A DNA stretch of 64,000 nucleotides. Source: Eremophila alpestris peregrina. Lineage: Eukaryota; Chordata; Aves; Passeriformes; Alaudidae. How positions within the stretch are numbered: position 1 is the first letter of the stretch; every line of letters begins with the position of its first letter. Shown piece by piece: positions 12,701 to 24,700 of the stretch. The stretch is taken from assembly GCA_009792885.1 (NCBI GenBank), contig WMCF01000204.1:124001-188000 (forward strand). Direction: 5' to 3'. The position numbers and the translations under genes are program-made. The notes beneath the pieces are model-generated. The model saw nothing but the letters and a program-made list of their open reading frames with translations. It did no database searches and was not told the origin of the DNA.

Positions 12701-15700
12701 TCACCTGCAGAGACTTCCTGAAAAGAAATGCAGCACAAGGAAGGGAATGCATTTCCCATTTTCCCTTCCTTCTCTTGAAAGGAAAAAAGTGATTCCAGGA
12801 AAAAAGTCTGGTTCTGGAGATTGAGACCCCTGATGCTTGTGAAAGTGCTAGTTTTATAAAAGAGGTAGAAAGAGAAGGAAGGACTTAGCACTTTCAGGGT
12901 GAAGGATCTGAAGTCATTCCGCTAATGCCTCTCTCTTCCATTCAGAGCATAAAGGGAAGGTAGGGACTGCAATCTTATCCTGACAGAAACTGTCCTCAGT
13001 GTGTGTACTTCCTCCCTCTCCTGACTATCCCAGGATCACAGAAGCAGAAAAGGAACCTAAAAGTGCATCTTCTCCTCATCCTCCTATGGCCCTGTGTTTT
13101 GAATTTTTCACTGGGAGGAGAATTATACTCTGCCTGCCTGTCCAGCTGCTGTCTATCCACTGCTCACCAAAACTGGAAGCATTAACACTCCCCCTGCAGG
13201 TACTCAATATAAAAAGGTATCAGGAGGCCAGCAGCATAAGTGTCAGAAAGGTCTACTAACAGCCCCCAAACTTGCTTTTCCAAATACCTGGAGTGAGTTT
13301 TAATAATAATCATTGAAAGAGCCCCTGATAATCCATCATTTTCAAATACACATAATCATTTTAGCACTGTTTCACCTTTTGTCATTCATGTGGTTTCCAA
13401 ATGTGTTCAGAGTCTGACTCTTACCTATGTGCAGGATGTATGAATAGCTTAGTGACATGCTAGGATGAGCACTGCCAGTGGAACAGAGAGGTGAGGCATG
13501 TGGCCTGAAGAGCCAGAGGAGGGGACAGAGTAGCAGAGCCTGGCACTGCTGGTGTCACTCTGGTCCACCTGTGGCTGGGGAGAGCATGGCATGCCCCCTG
13601 TAATGACAGGCTTCCATGGTGCCCATAGCATCCCTGGGTACTGATAGCCATAGAGAGCAGTAAGTAAGGCCCTGTATAGCGCAAAAGCATTTTTCATCCG
13701 CCAGCGAAGATGTCCGCAGCATGCGCATCACAAACCAGGGGCGAGTCAAGTCTTTGCCTGACACCTTTTCCTCCACTCTTCTTGGTCTTTTTCAGTTGGA
13801 GGAGGACAGGCCTTCTCAGCACTCCCTCCCGAGGTACAGCCCCCTGAGAAGACTGGCGTCCTCCGTTTTCTCCTCCTCAACCCTGGAGACAGAACACTAC
13901 CCTCACGTTGGTGGCACTTTCATACAGCGCAGCCGTTCGGCGGAGAGCAGCCCCGTGCGCATGCCCCACCGCAGGCACTTGCCCCTCACGGCAGGAAACC
14001 ACAGACTCATGCCTTCCGTCCTCCGCATTTCCAGGTCCCAGCTCCAGCAGGTGTGGGCCCGCTTCACACACAAAACATAGCCTGTTCAGGGAAGCAGCAG
14101 CCTCCATAATGCAATAATAGATCCCACCCGCCCACAATGTGTCACCACTTAATGCAATATTGAATCCCAGACAACACTGGCCTAAGGTACTGTAACTTCC
14201 AAAGCCCCTGCAACCAGACCCCACAGAGACTGAAAACATCTGCCTTTGTAAACCTCCCAGCAGCCTGAGCGAGGGCCGGCAGCAAGGCCGAAGACGAGAA
14301 CGCAGATGGGGAACGTGTGGTGTGTGAAAGAGGTGGATGCAGGGCCCATCTGAAAAACCCGCTCACGCGTCCGGCAGCCTCGGGGTAGGAAGTGCAGGGC
14401 TGCCTCACTGAACATGTGAAATCGAGCAACAGATATTGTCGAGTTATGACTGGAATGGAGAGACTGTGGAGGTGTCAGCAAGCGTTACCTTCCTCAGCAA
14501 ATCGGTTCAAGCATCTCTGTTGGTGTCTTACACTGGGCCGAATCTGTAGGCAGTTTTATACCATCTAGATATAGGCAGACTCCCACTCAAAGCTCACCTG
14601 AGGCAGGACCTCAGGTTTGTCCCTCTTGTGGAGTTACAATCATGTATCTCTTCGTTGCTTTGGCTTTGGAAATCCCCTTGCTTTTGTTGCAATTTGGTTT
14701 CCACACAGTGACCACACATTTCTGTCTCTCTGGCTGTGCCTCTGTTACGTGACAGTGGGACTGTTTGTCTGCTCTCCACTCCTAAGCTGCTCCAAATTTT
14801 CCTACCTGCCCTCAGAGGCACTGACTGTCGAATTGGATAGCAAAGATTTTCTTACTGATCCAGCTGTATATTACTCTGTTTTTAAATTCGAGAAATTTTA
14901 GGCAATTGCAGCTTTTCAATGGCAGAGCAGTCCTGCTTCTTGGCCTTGCTTGGAAATGCCTGTGATATCAGATCTCATTTGAGAAATAAAGTGGCCTCAG
15001 CTCCTGGTATATAGAGCCCATGAAGCCCTTTGCTAATACTGTGAATCTTAAAAGAAAAGGGAGATCAAAGTTAATTTAAATGGTCATAAGTATCCTTATT
15101 TCCTGTGTTTGCAGAAACATATTGCCCTTCTCAGTAGAGCTGCAGAGTAAAACACCAGACTGTATGAAGGCTTTCTATAGTTAAGTGAAGTAGTAACTGT
15201 CTTCTATTGCCATGAGCCTTTGGTCTCATCTGGGACAACAGGCAGTATGGATCTTAAGGTGAAGGAAGAATGGGTCATTGCTGGTGCTCAGGGCTCTAGG
15301 GAAGTGCAAGTCCAATTTAAAATACTGTGCAGAAAATGTAGGATAGGATAGGATAAAGCATAGGATACAGGCAAGAAAACATGCCGAGAGCTCGGACAGA
15401 TGTGAAAATGAGTTGGAGTAAGTGTGGGTGTTGGAAGGAAGTTGTGACATGGAGGTATCACTGCATAGGTAGGGTATTTCCGGGGGGCTTACAAGGAACA
15501 ATTGCTCCCAAGCAATGCTTTCTGTCGGTACATCTACCCTACCTGACGCTCCCTTAATATTAGATCCTCCTTCCCATAAGCAAGACAGATAGTGCAGTCC
15601 CAGACAGGGTGGGTGACGTTCCTAGGACCTGGCCCAGTGTGTCTGCATGCTGCAGGACATGATCTGACAGGCTGACATGCTGACAGAGCATCCTGAGGGG

Positions 15701-18700
15701 TGCAGGGATGGAAATGGGGGTGGGGGTAACACAATCTCCTTGAGAAGATTCAACACAGGTATGATCAGCTCCTTCCCACAGTTGTTCTTGAATCAGTGAT
15801 ATCAATTTCTTTTGATTTACCCCAAGAACATGTTTGAACAGGACAGTTTACTGCTCAGACAAAGTTTTTATCTGCAATTTTTAAATGAGCTTTATTTTTT
15901 ATAAAAGGTACTGGGCATTGCCAAAAATCCTTGGGTTGAGTCAACCACTAGCCTAATCCTGTTTGGTGGTTCCCTTGCCAAGCACAGATACCAGAAAGAG
16001 CAAGGCTTTGCTCTTCTCAAAGTGGCATGAGAAGGGATGATTTCCTTAAGTAGACTCTGCCCGGATGTTATTTTTTTCCATCCTCAATAGAGACTTTAAT
16101 GGAAGAACAGATTCTAGAAAAAATTGGAATTTGTGAAAGCACTAGACTTAAATCAATAACTCTTAATAATTTTTGTTCATAGCGTCCAAAACACTGATGT
16201 TCACTTTTCAAGGTCAGTTTAAGGAATTAAAATTACTCTTGTTCTATTTTTAAAGAAAAATCAAACAGTTTTTAGTTCTGCCAGTCAGAAAAGGGAACAA
16301 ACTAGATAACTGTGTATTTATAAACTCTAAGCCTTTTGTTCAGACAGAAGCAATGACTAGCCAATAAGTAGCTCCATACATAAATTTCAAAGGTCAGTAA
16401 TCTATCTAATGCTGCTCATCATAATTCTGCTTCCATAAACTTGGTACTGCTCTTTTAAGTTCAAAAATCGGATTTATAAAGGTGGTTGTTTTATATAGAC
16501 TTCAGTAAGACTTTCTTCCAGTTGAAATTATTAATAAATTGAAAGCCAACCAGACAAACAAAATACGTTTATATGTTGCTATCTCTTAAAAGAGGGGCTG
16601 TTTCTCATTAGGACTCCTGACCTCCTGCCCTTAACTCAGCACTATTCCATGCCTTTAGTGGCTGTCAAGAAGAACAAAGAAATCATTGAGGAGAAGGTTT
16701 GCAGTGACAGAAGGTGGGTGGTTTGATAAAACACTACTGACAGACAGGCTCTGCAGAGGGATCTGAATTGCTTGATAAATTACTTGTGTTCAAAGTAATG
16801 ATTGCATCCACACAGGGACAAGGCCATGTTTGGAGTAAGAAAGATGTAAGTCACATCTATGGAATGAGAGAGACTGTGCCCTGGGAGGTGCTGTCTCCCA
16901 AAATGAGGTGGCAGTTAGGTGAAGTAGTCTAGCTGCTGCAGCAAAGAAAAAGAAGAAATACATTCTTCTGTGGTGTATCAGCAGGAAAATGGAAGATATG
17001 GGCAAAGGGAGATCTTTTGTGCTGGTGAGATCACTCTAAGACATATCCAAGTCTTGTATGGAAATTTTTGTGAAAGATTTTCAAAACCTAAAAGAGAAGA
17101 AGCGATACAAGAATGCTTCTGTAAAAACCTGCCTTGCAGAATAAGCTGGAAGAAATGCAGTCTGTCATTAAATACAAAACTAAAATGTGACATGATTGCT
17201 GTTAGGTGTCTCTGCCTGAATAGAGCAAGAGGGGTTTTAACCTGCCAGGCAAAGATTAAAAGATAGCAAAGGCAAACCTAGAAGCAAGATGCTCATTTTA
17301 AAGACATGGGTGTGTGGTAAACACTGAAATACATTATTAAAAGACATTGAATTCTTTGCTGTTCAGTCTCTGTAAGGTGGGATATTGGTTTCTAAACCAA
17401 TCCTGTTAAACGATCAGATTTGGGCTCTATACCAAAATAATTGGACATGTTGCTGTCACCTGGGTTTTATGGGAAGTCTTCTTTCATGATCAATATGTCT
17501 TTTACAATTTAATTCTGAACAAATTAATTGGTGCTAATGCCTGGAATCCTGATGTTAAAGTATTATGCAAAAAGTATTAAAAATAGTCAATTTAAAGGGA
17601 TTTTTTAACATCTTCATCTAATGCTGTATTAATTACTACAGAATCTACATATTGTTGAGGAAGAGTTGGCAAATTAAAGAAATGTGAAAAGAGGTCTTTT
17701 TTATATATATGGAAATGTAATAAATTAATATTGAAACTAGTTGCAGTGCAATTCTGAAAAAGAACTTATGTAGATTACATTTATATTGCATTTATTTATT
17801 GTGATTAATTTATAATGACTGCAATTATAAATGTAAATATGTCCAAAATTAGTTGGCAAGAAACCAACTGATGGAAGGCTGTTGACATGAAAATTGATCA
17901 GAGGGCTGTGGGCTGAAAAGTTAGTTGCCCTAGTTATTTGTCCTTTTATGTTTGGTAGGGTTTTTTTAGTTCTTCAGATGAAATAAGCCAGTGGGAATCA
18001 ACACTAGTGAAATAAAATTCCCTTTCAGCATCAGACTCCTGGGCAAATTGTGTTCATCAGAAGGATCCAAGAATGGGATTTGCATTCTTAGGGGGATACG
18101 CCTCTTTTACTTCCCATTGTACATAGCACTTGTTCTCCTCAGAATCCAATTTGGAAATGAGCATTTGCCACTCCCTCACAGAGATCATTGCCATCAGGAC
18201 AGGAAGCTGTTGCTGGGATCTAATGATCTACTTCAGTGAGCAATCGTTCATCACTTGTACATACATTTAAAAGCCATCTTTTTATATCTTGGCCTCTTGG
18301 CTCCTTTCACTTTCTTTCTATGCAGAATAGGGATGTTTCCAATTTATTGCTCTCTCCTCAGCCTCCTTCCCTCAGGAAGGAGCTAATGAGATATGATTTC
18401 TGTGAAAATGTTACTGTAAATGCTTGGGTTATGCCAGCACGCAGTCACTTTCAGGGGAGACAATTCTGGTGGGAGGGGGTTGACTGAAAATAGGTTGCAC
18501 TGACACAGGTGCAGTTCTGCAGATGCCAGTTTTCATTAGGAGTACCCCCATGATGACAAAGTCCCTGGTGTGAGCCAGACTTTGCCTACCATTCCCATTA
18601 TTTTTTAGTGCTGTTGAGGGGCAGGCATGTGAAAGAGTTATGGTGCATCACCTCTTTCACTATTTAAAGTCTCTTTTGTTGCAGTGATGACAGAAAGTAA

Positions 18701-21700
18701 GATAGAAATGCCCTGTACAACAGCCATATGGGTGATATAACCCCATCCTTACACTACCTCTTGTCCTACCACTCCTTCTCTTTGTTTCGTGTCTGAACCT
18801 GGGCATTGTGGTGGTCAAGGCTGCTGCAGGACTGTTGTTGTGAAAGGGTCAAGCTTGTCCAGAAGTTGTGTTTGTTGGGCTGAATGGCAGCTGACACCCC
18901 CTCCCTGCCCAGGATGGAGAAGCTGTACTTGGACAGTGGCCTCCAGGCTGGATTGAGATAAGGCAGCTGTTCAGTTCTCCTCTGGAATCTTGTCATTGCT
19001 CAGTAAGCAGAGACATTGCTCAGCAGCTGCCACCCAGCTTCTGTTCAAATCTGAATCTGGATGCAAGAACAGCAGCAGTTGACTACAGCCCCAAGCTGCT
19101 GGTAGTCTTCACATGCAGAACCCCCTCACCTTCACATCACTGAGAAGTTCTCTTATATCTGGTTGCCTCTTTGTTCCAGTTTGCCTCTCCCATCTCTTCC
19201 CCACAGGACAAAGTCTTTTTGCTCTGCCTTGGTTGCCTCTGTGTGTCCCACTCCACACATTGCTAAACCCTGTGCTTTACCTCCATTGCCATTCATGGAA
19301 TCTCATCCCCTGCATCCTTATTGCATCCCTGGATACTACCTTCTGCCTTTGCCATTCCCAAGAACCTGCAGAGCATGTCTCCTGCATTGGTTTCTTTTGC
19401 ACTGCATAGCTCATGGTGCCCTATACAATCCCTATAGCACCTTGAGCAGCCAAGGGGCCTTCCCTCCCTCTGACTTCCTTGGAGGAAATTGGAAAAAAAT
19501 GGCACATTTTGGCAACTGGAGCAGTCTCAGCTCTACATGGAATCTGTGTGAGGATCACACTGTGTAAAGGCAGCTTGATTTCAAAAATGAGAATGGAAGA
19601 TACCTTCCAGTTTCAGGGCAGTTGCATGAGTTTCAAGTTCTGGAATCCTTAGGACTTAGCAAGCTCCCCCCAGTTATTGTCTGCCTCAGCAGCTAAATTT
19701 AGACAGCTGGCAATGGTCTTTCCCTTAAGACACAGGTGCCGTCTGTGTTTGCAAACCATGTAAATAGCTGCCTGAGCACCACTGTTGCTGTTGTGAGCAT
19801 GTCTCTAAGTTCTGCTTAAATCAGTGCCTGGTCTCTGTGAGTGAGAAAATGTCGCAACTCCAGTTGCAAACTCTTCAAGTTCTTCCAAATGGATGTTTTC
19901 TGGGCTGGCAAATTTACTGTCCCCATTCTTCAACCTAGGAGCTGGGAGAGTGGGGAGGTTTCAAATCAAATGGGGTATTTCAAGCAGCCAGGAGAGGGCA
20001 ATTACAAGTGCAGCAGAGCTGACACTCTTTATTAACTGTAAACTTAAACACACCAGTGTTTCTTCCTGTTGCCTGTCTTAAACTGGAGGTATCACAGACT
20101 GGTGGATTCTTTCTTGGGGATTGGTGTTCTTTACTTTGCCACATATAATGACTGTTCTTCCCTTATCAAGCCTGTGCCACTGCCATTAGGCCACCAAAGT
20201 GTCTTGTTGTTTTAAACAAGCTCTTTGTTTCTTTTGCGAGTCCATTTGACACCCAGCTCTCCCCAGCTGCATCTGGAGCAGCCAGACCCAGGTGTTACAC
20301 ACAAAGGCAGCATGCGTTTGAGAACCAGTCAACAATCATTTTTCCTTTTTGCTATATTTTTTAGATACAGCACCTCTGGAAAGAGGCCTGTTGCTTGAAC
20401 TGATCAGCCATGATAAGCAAAGGTGTTTTCAGCACCTTCCCCAGCTCATTCACAGGCACAGAGGTTGAGTGGCTCTTCAGTAGCTGGGCTGTTTCTTTGC
20501 CAAAAGTGGCTCTGAAGCCAGTGAATACACACCTCTTCTAACTCACGTAGGCTGTGAGCACTTGAGATGAGAAACAAAACAAGTGTCATTTGGGACACTT
20601 CTCTGCTCTGTGCTTCAAACATTTCTTCCAAAGATTTCACTTTGGAGTGTTTATCTACCTCATTTTTCTTTTGTTTCAGTAGCATTGCCAGGCTTTGGTA
20701 CCATCTTTGCCACTGACTACTTTGCCCCAACGAGTGCAGCCTCTTTTGAGAGTCTTGGTGATTTGTTTTGTAGTAGAAGCCTTCTGCAGTCAGAAAGACC
20801 CTACTACAGTCTGGGAAACCAGAGCAAACACTTCAGTTTAGCCTTTCCAGAGTTTATTCAGAAACTACACTTGTGGTATTCATACCTTTGTATGGGCTCT
20901 TAAACTCTAAAGATCCCCAAGTGCTTTATTTTTCCTATGAGTCACTTCCCTGCCATTTGACATGGGGGAGTCAGCAGCAAAAAAAGCCTTTTTCAGAACA
21001 TGTCAGGATGAAGCCAGATGTTTGGTTGCACAAAGGGAATGTCAGGAGGCTGAATATTTTTTCATTATCTGTAATTGTCAGGACAGTGGGTGGGACCTAT
21101 ATACCAAATACAACAAATATCATGGAGGCATTTCTTTGACTGCAAATCGCTAGGAGCTTCCCTTGCTCTCTCATGGAAAAATGCACTATTCGAATCTGGT
21201 GCTGTGGTCCTTTGTAAATAAACTAAGGCAAGAAAACACAACTGCTAGTTCACTCCTCTCTTGTAAAATAAATAGCTCAACAATAGGATGCACTGTGAGA
21301 CTGAAGGTCAGAAAGCATGAGAAGAGGTGTTCAGTCCCTTTCCTGTTTTTTAGTGTCCTTCCCTCTCACACCGCCATCAATCTTCCATGATATGTATATG
21401 TGGAACTTCAAGAGCTTGACAGCAGCACAAGATTATTCTTGAAAATGGAACATTTTCTACTGTTTATCTGCGGGGATTCGTGACAGATGCCAACCATGTT
21501 TGTTCCAGTGGGTCTGGCATCTCTTCCTTAGGCTACATGGAGTCTCTGTGGTATCCTGTTGCATTTATATTACAGCCACATAGTAACTGACGCAGTTCTG
21601 CGTCAATGACTGGATTTATTTATATTTTCAACTGCTGGGTTATATGAATGACACATTTTATTAATGCTTGTCATTAGGGATTTATTCATGACATTCTCAG

Positions 21701-24700
21701 AACTTTACCTGAAGCTGAGACCATTTTGCTACTTTCACATTGAATAAGAAAGGGCTCTTACATCCCAATCTATTTAAAAGAGAAGCTTTTCTTTTTATTT
21801 TTGCTTTTCTTGTTTCCCTTTGGTAAAAATGGGAAAGAACAATTTGGAGATAGCTATTGTATATTTGTCTAGCTCTACTTGGCAGTAACAGATGGGCTGC
21901 AAGAGGCTAGCTGAAAAAAACAAAATTGCATTTCCTAGCAGACAAGGTCTGAAGCCTTTGAAATCATGGATAATTTGCAAACCCCTAAAATCCTGTTAGT
22001 GTTTATTGTGAAAAAATTGCTTCAATTATTTCTCAGCTGGAGAACATGGGGTACCTTTTTCTTGACCTGCTTCCCTGTAGTTGCCAGCTCTCCCCAGAGT
22101 GACTGGAAAAGAAAATTATTTCTGGAGAGGCTGACCAAATAAGCCAGATGTGCTTCCTGATTTCACTGTTGTCCCTAGAATGGTGTTGGGATGCTTTGTG
22201 CTGGAGCTTCCATTTCTGATTGTTTGTGTGTGTGCATGACCCACACATGGTCACACATGGTCCTGCCTTACAGAAGAGTTTCTGTGCCAGTAGTGGGCCA
22301 CTTTGCACACCCCCAAATGCTGAAAAGGCTGTTGCAAAGAACAAATCCCAGCCACTTACAGAAAGTACCTTTATGGTGTCTGGTTCAGGTGATGCACCCA
22401 GCCTCCTCTGCATGCTGTAGGTCTGATTACAGCAACCTGGCTCGGATTTCAGACAGCCAGCCCAGGTCTCTTCATTCAGTGTGCTGTGACATAAATACAT
22501 ATCTCTCCTTTTGCTGTCAGCCGGTGGCAGAGTATTCTGGTGATGAGAACAGTGCTGGCACTTGGGACATAATTTATAGTATGCAAACACCTATTTTGGG
22601 TAATATTAAAACATGAAATAAAACACATAAAGGCTGATCATTGTGGCACTACCTTGCTTTTTGTTGCATTTTTATGCCACGTGTTTTGTGGTTTTGGGTC
22701 ACTGTAACACCGGCATTGGCAGTTCCAGGGGACAGCGCAAAGATTAATTTCTGGGAAATGTTTCTAAGTGTTATTTGCTGTATTGCAACTTCTTTATATC
22801 ACACCTGCCATGGAAAAAAAATGATGTTATGATGAATGTACATTTTGAACAAGCTGCTAACGATGTAACCTGGGGATTGGAAGCAATCCCCATTTTACAT
22901 TCACTTGCATGTCTTCTAGTGTTCAAAAAGAAAATTGCTTTATGTTTGGAGATTTTATTTTTTCATACGCAAAGTGGTTCAATGAGTTACCTCATCTAGT
23001 GCACTTGCCTCAAAAAAATCCCCAGGGTTTCCTCCAACAACTCCAACAAGTTTCTCAGTTTAATTATGAGTGCAATTAATTATCTGGCAACATGAAACAC
23101 AGTAATGGCAAATTTCCTCTGAACAAGTCAGATGAGGAGGATTTCCATGGGACTCCTGCCCCTTCATCTTGGTCCTTCCTAGAAAACCCCTATCAGATCA
23201 GGTTCTTATTCAGCACTGCTGACTTCTGGTTATTTTTATGACTTAGGAAGATATTTAGCTTTCAGAATATTCTTCTTCTTCTTTCTTGCTGCTATTAAGT
23301 TGCCTTTACAGATAGGGACTAGAGGAATTTTTGGATTATCATTTCCTTCCACTTGGCTCACTATTTCCCGCGTCTCCAATGAGTGATAAAATTGAAGTGG
23401 TCCCTGTGTCCGCTCAGACAGGGAGCTCTGTGTTGCCTCTCACTGGAGACACTGGTGGGTACAGAGTTGGGAAGCTGAGTGGCAGGCATCCCACCTTTAC
23501 AGAGCTTTTTTGCTTCCATCCAAGACGCTAGGAAAACTGGCACAAACCTAACACATGAAAGCACAAACAGGGAGGAGCAGAGCACTTATCCAGCACAGGA
23601 CTGGATTGTCCTATTCACCTTGGTAAAAAGAATGAAGAAAAAGGCTGTGGAGCACTGATGGTGAGATGCTGGATAGAAGAACATCTCTAACATTTATGGT
23701 GCTGATTCTTGGAACACGGAGATCCTGCAAGTAAGCATGGCAGCTCTAAGACCCCTGCTACTTTTACCTCATCTGATGCTGGTTTGAAGAAAGAGCTGCT
23801 TCAGAAACTCAGATTCTAGGTTTTTTCCACACACTGTTGTCAATCCTGCCAGATCTCCCAATCCAAATCAAACTTAGTCTGTGTTGGCAGAGGATAATGT
23901 CACTTCCAGGATATGCTAAGGTCCTGATAGTATCCAAATAAAAGCTGTTACAGGGAAGACTGGACCGCAGCTCTTGCTGTCTGTGTGCCATCTGCATCTC
24001 TCAGGACTAAGGCCTCTTCCCATTCCCAGTGGAACAATTAACGTCGTGTTGAGAACTTGATTTCTGCTTCTCAGACTTTTCAGCTCCCATGAAGAATCTC
24101 AGGGACCAGCATATCCTTCCTTTGCATTACCTTGTGTCACCTGTTAGACTTCTGTTGCTGCTAAGCAGGAGAGTCCAAACCATATTTAACCAACTGCTAC
24201 TTGAGTAGGAGGTGAATGTGGGTTTCTGTCGTTATTGCTACTGAGAGGAGACAAAAGCTGTAGGGAACCTGTTGTGCTTCCTGGTTTGCTTGAGAAACTC
24301 CATCTGCTGGGGCTCGAGTTTGCTTGAAGCAGTGGATCTCAGTGCAGTCCCCTTCAAGCAGGTCTCCAGTATTAAGAGATCCAGCAGAAGGGATTCCTCA
24401 AACTGCCGGGAGTCCTCATGGACTGCTAGGGACAGAAGGTTTGCAGAAGCTGTGGAAGTTCATCTCAGGGGGAAGGCAGCAGGGAGATAGAGGGGACACA
24501 GCCTGCTGTAGCTTTAAAGGCAGTACTGTGTAGGGATCCGTTTGGAAGGACATAGATGACTAAAGGGATCCAAAGCTTGTTTTCCTCGAGTCTTTTTATT
24601 CTTCCTTATCTAATCCCTTTAGAGCCTAAGGTCAACCCTTTTTTGTACTGCAATAACACTGTAATATATGCTTGCACTAATTCTTCTGGTATACCAAGCA

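Larger units (their letters stand above)
6485..13795 (+). other. First part of the 25.5 kb TTBK1 intron
   Basis: Intron between the 5926-6484 exon and the alternative terminal exon. It holds an old antisense CR1 element (8962-10200), a short TG-rich stretch near 8655-8672, T runs near 8253-8268, a 12-bp-like GATAAAGAAATA repeat near 10637-10670 and an (AT)n tract near 11750-11766. I see no further exon. Open frames near 7620-8138 (minus) and 12553-12891 (minus) have no recognisable protein character. Confidence 0.6.

Noticed and set aside
22033..22590. 185-codon open frame on the minus strand in the TTBK1 intron
   Set aside because: No recognised motif, no conserved-looking blocks and no convincing promoter or poly(A) context.
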